From: CAYVIB01 sp964451365
GTDB lineage: Bacteria; Pseudomonadota; Gammaproteobacteria; Pseudomonadales; Cellvibrionaceae
DNA length: 64,000 nucleotides
Assembly (NCBI GenBank): GCA_964451365.1
Contig: CAYVIB010000002.1
Location: forward strand, 124,001 to 188,000
Direction: 5' to 3'
In this document: positions 8,102 to 17,914 of the stretch, one piece after another
Layout of the letters: every line of letters starts with the position of its first letter
How positions within the stretch are numbered: the stretch's first letter is position 1
Notes under the pieces: model-generated
The model's input: only the letters and a program-made list of their open reading frames with translations
Database searches by the model: none
What the model was told of the DNA's origin: nothing
Made by a program: the position numbers and the translations under genes

Positions 8102-9325
8102 TTAACCGCCGAAATCGTCCAGCATGATATTATCGTCTTCCACACCGAGATCCTTCAGCATTTTGATACAGGCGGCGTTCATCATGGGAGGACCGCACAT
8201 GTAATACTCGCAATCCTCCGGTGCCGGATGATCTTTAAGGTACTCGTTGTAAAGTACATTATGAATAAAGCCGGTGAGGCCGTTCCAGTTATCTTCCGGC
8301 TGTGGGTCCGACAGGGCGATATACCAATTGAAGTTATCGTTTTCTTCCGCCAACTGGTCGTATTCATGCTGGTAAAACAGCTCCCGCAACGAACGGGCGC
8401 CGTACCAGAAGGTCATCTTACGACTGGTTTTAATGCGGCGCAGCTGGTCGAAAATGTGCGAGCGCATCGGTGCCATGCCCGCGCCACCTCCGATAAACAC
8501 CATTTCCGCATCGGTATCCTTGGCGAAGAACTCACCGAAGGGACCATATACATTCATTTTGTCGCCTGGTTTCAGGTTAAAAACGTAGGACGACATTTTG
8601 CCAGGTGGTATGCCCTTGGTGCGCGGCGGCGGCGTAGCAATACGAATATTGAATTTAACGATCCCTTTTTCTTCCGGGTAGTTAGCCATCGAATAGGCAC
8701 GGATAACCGGTTCATCAATTTTGGATTCCAGATCGAAAAAGCCGAAATGTTCCCAGTCCTTGCGGAATTTTTCCTCGATATCAAAATCCTTGAATTTTAC
8801 ATGGTGCGGGGGCGCTTCCAGCTGCACGTATCCGCCCGCGCGGAAGTCGACATTTTCGCCTTCGGGCAGGCGCAGTGTCAGTTCCTTGATAAACGTGGCC
8901 ACATTGGGGTTGGATTCCACCACGCATTCCCACTGCTTGACACCGAAGACATCTTCCGGCACTTCGATTTTCATATCCTGCTTTACCGGCACCTGGCAGC
9001 TAAGGCGCCAGCCTTCGGCTTCCTCACGATTGGTGAAATGTGTCTTCTCGGTGGGCAGCATCGCACCACCACCCTCGTTGATTACACACTTGCACTGGGC
9101 ACAGGTACCGCCGCCGCCGCAGGCGGAAGCCAGGAACAGATTATTGGCCGCCAGGGTCTGCAGAAGTTTGCCGCCGGCGGATACGGTAATGGTTTTTTCC
9201 CCATTAATTTCAATATTAACGTCGCCGCTACTCACGAGTTTGGCGCGGGCACCGAGAATAATCAGCACCAGTGCCAGCACGATCACCGTGAACATGACAA
9301 CGCCCAAGATAATTTCCAGATTCAT
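8102..9325 (-). CDS. nqrF: Na+-translocating NADH:quinone reductase subunit F
   Basis: Entry subunit of Na+-NQR: it oxidises NADH on FAD and passes electrons to a [2Fe-2S] centre. The 407 residues comprise an N-terminal membrane anchor (about 4-25), a ferredoxin-like domain whose four ligands are visible (Cys69, Cys75, Cys78, Cys110), and a ferredoxin-reductase-like FAD/NADH domain with RAYSMANYP (FAD) and GGGAGMAPMRSHIFDQL (NADH). The C-terminal CGPPMMNAA and the terminal DDNIMLDDFGG are family-typical. It is the last nqr gene, 21 bases after nqrE, and is followed by the terminator at 8030-8070. Confidence 0.98.
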   Translation of the reverse strand: MNLEIILGVVMFTVIVLALVLIILGARAKLVSSGDVNIEINGEKTITVSAGGKLLQTLAANNLFLASACGGGGTCAQCKCVINEGGGAMLPTEKTHFTNREEAEGWRLSCQVPVKQDMKIEVPEDVFGVKQWECVVESNPNVATFIKELTLRLPEGENVDFRAGGYVQLEAPPHHVKFKDFDIEEKFRKDWEHFGFFDLESKIDEPVIRAYSMANYPEEKGIVKFNIRIATPPPRTKGIPPGKMSSYVFNLKPGDKMNVYGPFGEFFAKDTDAEMVFIGGGAGMAPMRSHIFDQLRRIKTSRKMTFWYGARSLRELFYQHEYDQLAEENDNFNWYIALSDPQPEDNWNGLTGFIHNVLYNEYLKDHPAPEDCEYYMCGPPMMNAACIKMLKDLGVEDDNIMLDDFGG

Positions 9326-9346
9326 GTTCTATTATTTCCCCGAAGA

Positions 9347-9955
9347 TTACAGAGTAACGCCGCTGAAGGACATAAAGCCGAGAGACATCAGGCCCACGGT
9401 GATAAAAGTGATACCCAGCCCCTGCAATCCCTCGGGGACATCGCTGTACTTGAGTTTTTCACGGATTCCCGCCAGGGCGACAATTGCCAGTGCCCAACCA
9501 ACACCGGCACCCAAACCAAACACCACGCTCTCACTGAAGTTGTAGTCCCTCTCCACCATGAACAAGGCCGCGCCCATGATTGCGCAGTTAACGGTAATCA
9601 GCGGAAGAAACACGCCCAGCGCGTTGTAAAGCGTGGGGACGTACTTATCCAGAATCATTTCCAGTATCTGGACAATCGCGGCGATCACGCCAATATAGGT
9701 AATAAAACCGAGGAAACTCAAATCGACCTCGGGCAAACCCGCCCATGCCAGCGCGCCCTCGGACAACACATATTGAAACAGCAGGTTGTTGACCGGAACG
9801 GTTATCGCCAGTACCACGATAACAGCGATACCAAGGCCGATTGCCGCTTCGATTTTTTTGGAAATGGCCAGGAAAGTACACATTCCCAGGAAAAACGCCA
9901 ATGCCATGTTTTTGATAAACACGGATTCAACGAAAAGACTTATTAAAGCTTCCAT
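9347..9955 (-). CDS. nqrE: Na+-NQR subunit E
   Basis: Integral membrane subunit of 202 residues with six predicted transmembrane segments. It forms a pseudo-symmetric pair with NqrD. Conserved cysteines lie in half-membrane helices at Cys26 (FLGMCTFLA) and Cys124 (TVNCAIMGAALF); with two from NqrD they bind the intramembrane iron-sulfur centre. The start codon abuts the nqrD stop, consistent with coupled translation and stoichiometric production. Homologous to RnfA. The full NQR context rules out an RNF operon. Confidence 0.97.
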   Translation of the reverse strand: MEALISLFVESVFIKNMALAFFLGMCTFLAISKKIEAAIGLGIAVIVVLAITVPVNNLLFQYVLSEGALAWAGLPEVDLSFLGFITYIGVIAAIVQILEMILDKYVPTLYNALGVFLPLITVNCAIMGAALFMVERDYNFSESVVFGLGAGVGWALAIVALAGIREKLKYSDVPEGLQGLGITFITVGLMSLGFMSFSGVTL

Positions 9956-10615
9956 CTACACGGCCTCCCTTGTTGAAGTATTGGGAGCAATTTTATATTC
10001 GGATTTTTCCACCTGCTCTTTCTTGTACGAGCGCAACAACCAGATCAGCAGGCCGATAATAAAGAAAGCGCTTGGTGCCAGCAGCATCAGGCCGTTGGCA
10101 ACGTACCATCCTCCCTCCGTCGACAACGGCAACAGGCGATAGCCGAGGAATGAACCGGCACCGACCAGTTCCCGAATGAAGGCAAGAATAATCAGCAGGA
10201 CGCTATAGCCAAGGCCATTGCCTATTCCGTCAAGAAAGCTGGCAAACGGAGGATTTTGCATTGCGAACGCCTCCGCTCGCCCCATGACGATGCAATTGGT
10301 AATAATCAAGCCGACAAACACCGACAGTTGCTTGCTGATATCATAAGCATACGCCTTGATGATCTGGTCGGCCACGATGACCAACGAGGCAATAATCGCC
10401 ATCTGAACAATAATACGAATACTATTCGGGATATGGTGTCGTATGGTTGCGACAAACATGCTTGAAAATGCCGTCACCAGAGTAAGCGCGACGCACATAA
10501 CCAATGTTACTTTCATACTGGTTGTCACCGCCAGCGCCGAGCAGATACCCAATATTTGCAGTGCGATCGGGTTGTTGTCCAAAATTGGTTTAAATAGAAG
10601 TTCTTTCGTTTTCAT
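9956..10615 (-). CDS. nqrD: Na+-NQR subunit D
   Basis: Integral membrane subunit of 219 residues, partner of NqrE. Ligand cysteines are Cys25 (ILGICSALAV) and Cys108 (IITNCIVMGRAEAFA), the latter in the motif shared by the NqrD/RnfE family. Six transmembrane stretches are recognisable. The C-terminus is extended, basic and polar. It begins 3 bases after the nqrC stop, in a tightly packed operon. Confidence 0.97.
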   Translation of the reverse strand: MKTKELLFKPILDNNPIALQILGICSALAVTTSMKVTLVMCVALTLVTAFSSMFVATIRHHIPNSIRIIVQMAIIASLVIVADQIIKAYAYDISKQLSVFVGLIITNCIVMGRAEAFAMQNPPFASFLDGIGNGLGYSVLLIILAFIRELVGAGSFLGYRLLPLSTEGGWYVANGLMLLAPSAFFIIGLLIWLLRSYKKEQVEKSEYKIAPNTSTREAV

Positions 10616-10618
10616 GAA

Positions 10619-11395
10619 TCAGGCCTCACCACTTTGCAGGTTGTCGAGAAAACGGGCAAAGCCCTGCTCGCCCAACCAGAACTTGATCATGTTATCCACC
10701 CCGTTGCTGGTCAGCGTGGCACCGGATAATCCATCCACTTTATGTTCCGCGCCCGGAGTGCTTTCCGTCACTGTGCCCTTTACAACCGAGAGTTCGACAT
10801 TTCCCTGGGAGTCATATACTTTTTTTCCTTCCCACAATGCTTTCCAGCGCGGGTTGTCGACCTCGCCACCCAGGCCGGGTGTTTCGGCGTGCTCATAGTA
10901 GGTCAGACCGCGCACCGTATTGAGATCGCTCTCGAGCGCGATGAATCCCCGCAGGGTTGACCACAATCCATAACCTCGAATAGGCAGTATCACCTTATCT
11001 ATGCTGCCATCCGATTGTTCAACCACGTACACCTCGGCATATTTTTCCAGTCGGGATATGCCCGCTATATCTTCTTCATCCGCCAAGGCTTGCGAGAATT
11101 TCGGATCACCCGCCGCCTTGCGTTGATCATAAGTTGCCGGGTCGACCGCATCGGTAAATTTGCCGCTCTCAAGATCCACCACGCGCGTTGAAATCCGTTT
11201 GAATGCATCTTCCACCGATTTTCCCGCTTCCAGCATGCCGGCCGCGGCAAGGATGTTGCGCCGGAAATCAAGCTCCTTATTCGCCTGTTGCGCAGGCTTG
11301 AGCATGACCGCCGCGGTGGACACGATTACGGAACACACGATACACAGCAAAAGGGCTACGAATAGTGTCTTTTTAATTGAATCATTACTAGCCAC
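10619..11395 (-). CDS. nqrC: Na+-NQR subunit C (covalent FMN)
   Basis: Periplasm-facing flavoprotein subunit of 258 residues with one N-terminal membrane anchor (about 10-32). The flavinylation site is clear: DGLSGATLTSNGV, where Thr227 of SGAT should carry the phosphoester-linked FMN added by ApbE. Other family features are YGLWSTLRGFIAL and HAETPGLGGEVD. It overlaps the end of nqrB by 8 bases. Confidence 0.98.
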   Translation of the reverse strand: MASNDSIKKTLFVALLLCIVCSVIVSTAAVMLKPAQQANKELDFRRNILAAAGMLEAGKSVEDAFKRISTRVVDLESGKFTDAVDPATYDQRKAAGDPKFSQALADEEDIAGISRLEKYAEVYVVEQSDGSIDKVILPIRGYGLWSTLRGFIALESDLNTVRGLTYYEHAETPGLGGEVDNPRWKALWEGKKVYDSQGNVELSVVKGTVTESTPGAEHKVDGLSGATLTSNGVDNMIKFWLGEQGFARFLDNLQSGEA

Positions 11396-12587
11396 GTGCC
11401 AACCTCCGCTTGATATTCGCCTGCATCACAAAGTGGTCGATCAACGGCGCAAACAGGTTGGCGAACAGAATCGCCAGCATCATGCCCTCCGGAAAAGCCG
11501 GGTTCACCACCCGTATCGTCACCACCATAAAACCGATCAATGCGCCAAACCACCATTTACCGACGTCGGTCATAGAGGCGGACACCGGGTCGGTGGCCAT
11601 GAATATTAACCCGAAGGCGTAACCGCCCAGTACGAAGTGCCACCAGAACGGCATGGCGAACATCGGGTTGGACTCGGCGTCGCCCAGCATACTGAAAACC
11701 AGGCTGGTAACGATGGTGCCGATAATCACGCCAAACACGATGCGGTAAGAAGCAATGCCCATACCGAGCAGTACGACGCCACCGATCAAAATCGCCAGCG
11801 TGGAGGTTTCACCGATGGAGCCCTGGATGTTGCCGAAGAAGGCATCGAACCAGGTCATCTGGCTCTTCAGCGCGTCCATCCCCTCCTGGGCGGCAACCGA
11901 AAGCGCTGTGGCGCCGCTAAAGCCGTCAACAGCAGTCCACACCTGGTCACCGGATATGGAAGCCGGATAGGCGAAGAACAGGAAGGCCCGCCCGGTCAAC
12001 GCCGGGTTGAGGAAGTTCTTGCCGGTACCACCGAAAACTTCCTTGCCGATCACCACGCCAAAGCTGATCCCCAGCGCCACCTGCCAAAGCGGGATATCCG
12101 GCGGACAGATCAGGGCGAACAGAACCGATGTAACGAAGAAGCCTTCGTTGATTTCGTGCCCGCGCTTCATTGCGAACAACACTTCCCAAAAACCGCCCAC
12201 CACGAAGGTGACAAAGTAGATGGGAATAAAGTAAGCCGCACCGTAAACCAGGTTGTCCCAAATGCTGTTTGGATTGTGGCCGGCAAATAACGCAATGAAA
12301 GCGCCGTGCAATCCTTCCGGCCCGGCCAGTGCCGTCTGTTCCAGAATGGTGTTGGCCTGCAGGCCGACGTTGTACATGCCGTAAAACATGGCCGGGAAAG
12401 TACACAGCCAGACAGTGATCATGATCCGCTTCAGGTCGATGCCGTCGCGCACATGAGCGGTTGACCGGGTTACACAGCTCGGCTGGTAGAAAATGGTGTC
12501 GACCGCTTCGTACAGGGCGTACCATTTTTCAAAGCGGCCACCGCTGTGGAAATGCGGCTCGATATTATTCAGGAATTTTCTCAACAT
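11388..12587 (-). CDS. nqrB: Na+-NQR subunit B (covalent FMN, riboflavin)
   Basis: Large membrane subunit of 399 residues that forms the main Na+ pathway and binds quinone and riboflavin. The covalent FMN site is DGFSGATALS (Thr227 within SGAT). The N-terminal cytoplasmic stretch is followed by about ten membrane segments with the conserved GKEVFGGTGKNFLNPALTGRAF and GGYAFGLIFMATDPVSAS. The gene starts 2 bases after the nqrA stop and overlaps nqrC. Confidence 0.98.
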   Translation of the reverse strand: MLRKFLNNIEPHFHSGGRFEKWYALYEAVDTIFYQPSCVTRSTAHVRDGIDLKRIMITVWLCTFPAMFYGMYNVGLQANTILEQTALAGPEGLHGAFIALFAGHNPNSIWDNLVYGAAYFIPIYFVTFVVGGFWEVLFAMKRGHEINEGFFVTSVLFALICPPDIPLWQVALGISFGVVIGKEVFGGTGKNFLNPALTGRAFLFFAYPASISGDQVWTAVDGFSGATALSVAAQEGMDALKSQMTWFDAFFGNIQGSIGETSTLAILIGGVVLLGMGIASYRIVFGVIIGTIVTSLVFSMLGDAESNPMFAMPFWWHFVLGGYAFGLIFMATDPVSASMTDVGKWWFGALIGFMVVTIRVVNPAFPEGMMLAILFANLFAPLIDHFVMQANIKRRLARG

Positions 12588-12589
12588 GA

Positions 12590-13933
12590 TCAGCCCTCCT
12601 TCTCAATGCGCGTCAGGTTGTCGCGCAGAATCGGGCCGTATTCATACTTGCCGGAACACACGTAGGAGCACAAGGCAAGATCCTCTTCCTCCAGTTCCAG
12701 GCACCCCAGTTTTTGTGCAGTTTCTGTATCACCCACGATTAAAGCTCTTAACAGTTGAGTCGGTAAAATATCCAGCGGCATCACTTTTTCGTACTGGCCC
12801 ACCGGTACCATGGCCCGCTCACTGCCGTTGGTGGAGGTGGTGAATTCGTACTTCCTGCCACCAAGGAACTTGGACAGGTAAATCGGCAGGGCAGAATAAC
12901 GATCGCGCCCCAAGGTCAGGTAGTGCAGGAACGGGCGTTCTCTCCCTTCCTTTAATACACTCACCAGAACGTGATAACGGCCGAGGAAAGCCGTTGGGCC
13001 ATGAGCGTTGCGACCACCGAATACCGAGCCCGAGATCAAACGATTCTCACCCACCTTCAATTGGCCGGCGGTCAGTTCGTCCAGGCTGGCGCCCAGCCGG
13101 GTGCGTACCAGGCGCGGTGATTCCACTTGCGGGCCCGCCAGTGACACCACCCGCTCGACACTGAGCCTGCCGGTGCTGAACAGCTCGGCAATGGCGATCA
13201 CGTCCTGGTACCCAATGGTCCAGACGGTCTTGGTGGCACTTACCGGATCGAGGAAATGGATATGGGTGCCGGCATTACCCGCCGGATGCACGCCACCGAA
13301 TGTTTCGTAAACAATCTGCTCTGCCTGGGCGTGCGGCAGCTCGGCACCGGCGGCGTGACAGACATAGACCTTGCCCTGGGTCAGCCGCGACAGCAGCGTA
13401 AGGCCGTTTTTAAAGGCTTCCGCTTTCTCTTTGATAACAACCTGCGGATCGGCGGCAAGCGGATGGGTATCCATTGCCGTAACAAAAATTGAATGCGGCT
13501 CGCGTCCCGGCGCGGGAACCTTGCTGTACGGTCGGGTGCGGAGCGCGGTCCACAGGCCGGAATTAACCAGGTTGGCTTCAACCTCTTCGCGACTCAGGCC
13601 GGCGAATTTGCCGACGTCGTATTGGGAAAATGATTCCGCCCCGTCGCCTTCGACATCGATAACCACGGACTGCAATACACGCTGATGGCCACGATTGATA
13701 GCGGAGACGGTGCCGGCAGCCGGCGCGGTATATCTGACACCCGGGGTTTTCTTGTCGGTAAAAAGCACCTGCCCCAGCTTGACCTTATCGCCCACCGCCA
13801 CTTCCATGGTGGGCTTCATACCGTGGTAATCAAAGCCAATAAGGGCAACGGTTCGAATTAGGGGGCCATCTTCGATGGACTGCCGGGGCATTCCGGCAAT
13901 AGGTAAATCCAATCCGCGACGGATCTTGATCAT
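12590..13933 (-). CDS. nqrA: Na+-NQR subunit A
   Basis: Soluble cytoplasmic subunit of 447 residues, first gene of the operon, implicated in quinone binding and docked on NqrB. Recognisable family features are the start MIKIRRGLDLPIAG, the lipoyl-like segment GDKVKLGQVLFTDKKTPGVRYTAPAAGTVSAI, and the C-terminal ALCSYVCSGKYEYGPILRDNL with two conserved cysteines. A promoter-like pair lies just upstream (13960-13988). Confidence 0.98.
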   Translation of the reverse strand: MIKIRRGLDLPIAGMPRQSIEDGPLIRTVALIGFDYHGMKPTMEVAVGDKVKLGQVLFTDKKTPGVRYTAPAAGTVSAINRGHQRVLQSVVIDVEGDGAESFSQYDVGKFAGLSREEVEANLVNSGLWTALRTRPYSKVPAPGREPHSIFVTAMDTHPLAADPQVVIKEKAEAFKNGLTLLSRLTQGKVYVCHAAGAELPHAQAEQIVYETFGGVHPAGNAGTHIHFLDPVSATKTVWTIGYQDVIAIAELFSTGRLSVERVVSLAGPQVESPRLVRTRLGASLDELTAGQLKVGENRLISGSVFGGRNAHGPTAFLGRYHVLVSVLKEGRERPFLHYLTLGRDRYSALPIYLSKFLGGRKYEFTTSTNGSERAMVPVGQYEKVMPLDILPTQLLRALIVGDTETAQKLGCLELEEEDLALCSYVCSGKYEYGPILRDNLTRIEKEG

Positions 13934-14449
13934 ACGTCTTAAGCCTAAATTTCGGTTAGATATTGAATTGCTTGCGTGAAAGCGTCAAAAGTGACTCGGG
14001 AATCGAGAAACCTGCCTGAAACAGGCTCCCTATTGAACTCCTGGCTACGACATATCACATTCAAACTAATAAGGGCAGACCAAATCCGTTTGACACCATC
14101 GGGTACCGTTCCTTCGGGTTGACTACAACCTGTAACATTTTAGTCGAATGCGAGGGTCAGCGCATTCCACGGGCCAAAAATCGCGGCAATTATAAGGACC
14201 AGCCGGTTAGAAGGCCAGAGGATAGTGAAAAAATCTTGGACACCTCTATTAATTGGGAGCAGCCTCTGGCTTTCAGGCGAGGCCGGAATCAACAACCCGG
14301 CGCTTAACCGGTGAAATAAAGCCGGTGGCGCGGAATCAAAAACAGCAAATCTTTCCCATTGATCCAAATCGGCGCCCCCCGGTCAAATAATCCGGGTAGA
14401 ATAGCCGCCCTTGAAGTTTTCCACCAAACAGCCGGTTTCTCCGTATCCA
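13934..14449. other. Divergent intergenic region nqrA / mfd (516 bp)
   Basis: No supported gene. It separates the minus-strand nqr operon from plus-strand mfd and must hold both promoters. The only element I can propose is the nqrA-proximal sigma-70-like pair. A weak hairpin (GCCTG-AAA-CAGGC, 14013-14025) is too short to call. No operator for Fur, LexA or another recognisable regulator was seen. Confidence 0.6.
13960..13988 (-). promoter_or_regulatory. Candidate nqrA promoter
   Basis: Minus strand: TTGACG (13988-13983), a 17-base spacer, then CAATAT (13965-13960), 27 bases before the nqrA ATG. The -35 element and spacing are good; the -10 matches only 3 of 6 consensus bases. It is offered as the best sigma-70-like candidate in the divergent nqrA-mfd region and not as a demonstrated start site. 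Confidence 0.35.
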
Positions 14450-17400
14450 ATGACAAACCTGTTCTCGCCACCCTTGCCACGAAAGCCCGGTGACAGACTC
14501 AAATGGGGCCAATTGATCGACGATGGTCCCGCCTTCGCCACAGCCTCGGCAGCGCTCGCGCACAGGCGTACCACCCTGGTCGTTACGCCGACCATGAACA
14601 TGGCCGACCGGCTGAAACGCAACCTGAAGCTGTTGTTCCGCGACCAGCCCGACGCGCCGGAGGTTATGCACTTCGCCGATTGGGAAACCCTGCCCTACGA
14701 CAATTTCTCCCCGCACCAGGACATCATCTCCGAGCGCATGCGCTGCCTGTACCACCTGTCGAGCGGCATTCGCGGCGTGGTGGTGGTCTCGGCACCGACG
14801 CTGATGCAGCGCCTGGCGCCGCCGGACTACATCCTGGCGAAAAGCCTGGTATTGAAGGTGGGGCAAAACCTCGATCGCGAAGCCTTTCGGGAACAACTGG
14901 TGTTTGCCGGATACGGTTCCGTCGATACCGTGTTCCAGCACGGTGAGTTCGCCCTGCGCGGCTCGCTTATCGACGTCTTTCCGATGGGCAGCAAACTGGC
15001 TTATCGGATCGAACTGTTCGACAACGAGGTGGAATCCCTGCGCGAATTCGACCCCGAAACCCAGCGCACGGTCCGCCAGGTGGATTCCGTTGAATTGCTG
15101 CCGGCGAAAGAGTGTCCGCTGGATAAAACCGGTATCGCCACCTTCCGCGCCAATTGGCATGAACGCTTCAACGTCGACCACCGCAACTGCCCTGTTTACC
15201 AGGATGTGACCGCCGGTATCTCCCCGGCCGGTATCGAATATTATTTGCCGCTGTTTTTTGAAAGTACCGCGAGCCTGTTTGATTATTTGCCGAAGGAATC
15301 GCTGGTACTGGTATTCGAAGGCCTGGAAAACGCCATTGAGGAATTCTGGCGCGAAGCCAATAACCGCTACCAAAGCCGCAACATCGATATTGAACGCCCA
15401 CTGCTGCCACCGGCGGAAGTGTTTCAGACCAGCCACGGTGTTTTTTCGCAGTTAAAGGTCTTCCCCAGAATATTATTGGGTGCGGATACGCTGGAAGAAA
15501 AACAGGGTAACACCAACTTCAGCCTGTTTTCCGCGCCGAAACTGCTGATCGACAATAAAGCCAGGCAGCCTCTTTATTTGCTGGAAGAATTTATCTACCA
15601 GACCGACAAAAGAGTTCTGTTTTGCGCGGAGTCCAATGGCCGCAAGGAAACACTGAAAGAACTGTTGGCCAAAATCAACATACAACCAACGGAAGTTTCC
15701 AGCTTTCACACTTTTACAGAAAACGGCAATACCGTCGCCATCACCGTTGCCGATTTCGAGTACGGTATTTACTGCAACGATCCAAACATTATTGTTATTG
15801 CCGAATCACAGCTGTTCGGCGCGCGTGTACAACAGTACCGGCGGCGCAAAACCAGCTATGAAGACCATGAGAACATCATTAAAAACCTGACGGAACTCAA
15901 GCTCGGCGCGCCGGTGGTACATATCGATCACGGCGTGGGCCGCTATCGCGGTTTGCAGACCATCGAACACGGCGGCCAGGCGGACGAGTTCCTGGTACTG
16001 GAATATGCCGAGGACGCCAAATTATATGTGCCGGTGGGCAACCTGCATTTAATCGGCCGCTACTCCGGCACCGAGGAAGAACTCGCCCCGCTCCACCGGT
16101 TGGGTAGTGAGCAATGGCAACGGGCAAAACGCCGGGCGGCAGAGCAGATTCGCGACGTGGCGGCCGAACTGCTCAATATCTACGCCCGGCGCAAGGCGCG
16201 CGAAGGGTTCGCCTACACTTTTCCCAAGGACAGCTATGAGCTGTTCGCCGAAAGTTTTCCATTCGAGGAAACCCCGGACCAGCAGGCGGCCATCGAAGCG
16301 GTGCGCGCCGATATGCTGGCACCACAACCGATGGACCGACTGGTATGTGGTGATGTGGGTTTTGGTAAAACAGAAGTGGCCATGCGGGCGGCGTTTATTG
16401 CTGTGCAGAACGGAAAGCAGGTGGCGATCCTGGTGCCCACGACATTGCTGGCGCAACAACACTTTGATAATTTCAAGGACCGCTTCGCCGACTGGCCAGT
16501 CAATATAGAAATGGTGTCACGCTTTCGCAGCACCAAGGAAATAGAAGCAATTCAAAAGCGCCTTGAAAGCGGCAATGTCGATATCGTTATCGGCACCCAT
16601 AAATTAATTCAGGGCACGTTGAAATATCCGAACCTCGGCTTGGTGATTATCGACGAGGAACACCGTTTCGGCGTGCGACAAAAAGAGATATTGAAAGCGC
16701 TGCGCGCGGAAGTGGATATTCTCACCATGACCGCCACACCCATTCCCCGCACATTGAATATGTCGATGTCGGGCATTCGCGACTTGTCAATTATCGCCAC
16801 CCCGCCGGCGAAACGGCTTTCGGTAAAAACCTTTGTCCGCGAATCCGATGTCGGAGTCGTTAAAGAAGCCGTATTGCGCGAAATTATGCGCGGCGGCCAA
16901 CTTTACTACCTGCACAACGAGGTGAAAACCATCGAAAAAACCGCGCGTGATTTACAGGAACTGGTACCGGACGCGCGTATCCGAATCGGTCACGGCCAGA
17001 TGCGCGAGCGGGAACTGGAATCGGTGATGTCGGATTTTTATCATCGTCGCTTTAATATTCTTGTGTGTACCACCATTATCGAAACCGGTATCGACGTACC
17101 TACCGCCAACACAATCATTATCGATCGCGCCGATAAATTCGGCCTGGCGCAGTTGCACCAGTTGCGCGGTCGTGTAGGCCGATCGCACCATCAGGCTTAC
17201 GCCTACCTGCTGACACCGAATAAAAAAGCGATGACGCCCGATGCACTCAAGCGACTGGACGCAATCACCGAAGCACAGGATTTGGGCGCCGGCTTCATGC
17301 TGGCATCACACGACCTGGAAATTCGCGGCGCCGGTGAGCTGCTGGGCGAGGAACAAAGCGGGCAGATTCATTCCATCGGGTTTTCGCTTTATATGGATAT

Positions 17401-17908
17401 GCTGGACCGGGCGGTAAAAGCTATCCAGGCCGGCAAGGAAATTGATATCGACGAACCAATGGAATCGGCAATCGATATCAATCTGCGCATACCGGCGCTG
17501 ATTCCGGACGATTACCTGCCGGACGTGCACACACGGTTGACACTCTACAAACGGATTTCGTCGGTGAAAAACGAGGATGAACTCAACGAACTGCAGGTGG
17601 AAATGATCGACCGTTTCGGCCTGCTGCCCGAGCAGACCAAGAACCTGATGCGGCAGACACGGCTGCGCTTTGAAGCGGAACACCTTGGCCTCGCCAAGGT
17701 CGAAGCCAGCCAGAACGGTGGACGCATCGAATTTGCCAGCCAAACCCGCGTCGATCCGCTGACAATTGTGAAGATGGTCCAAAATCAGCCGCAAAATTAC
17801 CGACTTGAGGGCGCAAACCATTTAAGATTCCTCTTCGATATGGAAACGCCGGATAAGCGACTCAGCACGGTCCATAACGTTTTTGAACAGTTGAAACAGG
17901 CGAGCTAA
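14450..17908 (+). CDS. mfd: Transcription-repair coupling factor Mfd
   Basis: ATP-dependent translocase of 1152 residues that removes RNA polymerase stalled at lesions and recruits UvrA. Order of parts: UvrB-homology N-terminal module (DWETLPYDNFSPHQDI near 82-97), RNA-polymerase-interacting domain (about 485-570, VVHIDHGVGRYRGL), then the RecG-like motor with Walker A GDVGFGKTEVA (634-644, Lys640), Walker B DEEH (735-738), motif III TMTATPIPRTL, and motif VI region QLHQLRGRVGRS, then the C-terminal TRCF domain. I prefer the ATG at 14450, which matches the N-terminus of relatives, over a TTG 13 codons upstream. It is followed 6 bases later by csiV. Confidence 0.97.
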   Translation: MTNLFSPPLPRKPGDRLKWGQLIDDGPAFATASAALAHRRTTLVVTPTMNMADRLKRNLKLLFRDQPDAPEVMHFADWETLPYDNFSPHQDIISERMRCLYHLSSGIRGVVVVSAPTLMQRLAPPDYILAKSLVLKVGQNLDREAFREQLVFAGYGSVDTVFQHGEFALRGSLIDVFPMGSKLAYRIELFDNEVESLREFDPETQRTVRQVDSVELLPAKECPLDKTGIATFRANWHERFNVDHRNCPVYQDVTAGISPAGIEYYLPLFFESTASLFDYLPKESLVLVFEGLENAIEEFWREANNRYQSRNIDIERPLLPPAEVFQTSHGVFSQLKVFPRILLGADTLEEKQGNTNFSLFSAPKLLIDNKARQPLYLLEEFIYQTDKRVLFCAESNGRKETLKELLAKINIQPTEVSSFHTFTENGNTVAITVADFEYGIYCNDPNIIVIAESQLFGARVQQYRRRKTSYEDHENIIKNLTELKLGAPVVHIDHGVGRYRGLQTIEHGGQADEFLVLEYAEDAKLYVPVGNLHLIGRYSGTEEELAPLHRLGSEQWQRAKRRAAEQIRDVAAELLNIYARRKAREGFAYTFPKDSYELFAESFPFEETPDQQAAIEAVRADMLAPQPMDRLVCGDVGFGKTEVAMRAAFIAVQNGKQVAILVPTTLLAQQHFDNFKDRFADWPVNIEMVSRFRSTKEIEAIQKRLESGNVDIVIGTHKLIQGTLKYPNLGLVIIDEEHRFGVRQKEILKALRAEVDILTMTATPIPRTLNMSMSGIRDLSIIATPPAKRLSVKTFVRESDVGVVKEAVLREIMRGGQLYYLHNEVKTIEKTARDLQELVPDARIRIGHGQMRERELESVMSDFYHRRFNILVCTTIIETGIDVPTANTIIIDRADKFGLAQLHQLRGRVGRSHHQAYAYLLTPNKKAMTPDALKRLDAITEAQDLGAGFMLASHDLEIRGAGELLGEEQSGQIHSIGFSLYMDMLDRAVKAIQAGKEIDIDEPMESAIDINLRIPALIPDDYLPDVHTRLTLYKRISSVKNEDELNELQVEMIDRFGLLPEQTKNLMRQTRLRFEAEHLGLAKVEASQNGGRIEFASQTRVDPLTIVKMVQNQPQNYRLEGANHLRFLFDMETPDKRLSTVHNVFEQLKQAS

Positions 17909-17914
17909 ACAATA

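Noticed and set aside
8048..9946. Long plus-strand open frame (632 codons) opposite nqrF and nqrE
   Set aside because: It is fully antisense to two unmistakable NQR genes, has a His/Gln-rich composition typical of reverse-strand shadows and shows no recognised domain.
14336..15436. Minus-strand open frame opposite the 5' end of mfd
   Set aside because: Antisense to a conserved region of mfd; Gln/Arg/His-rich with no family features or ribosome-binding site.
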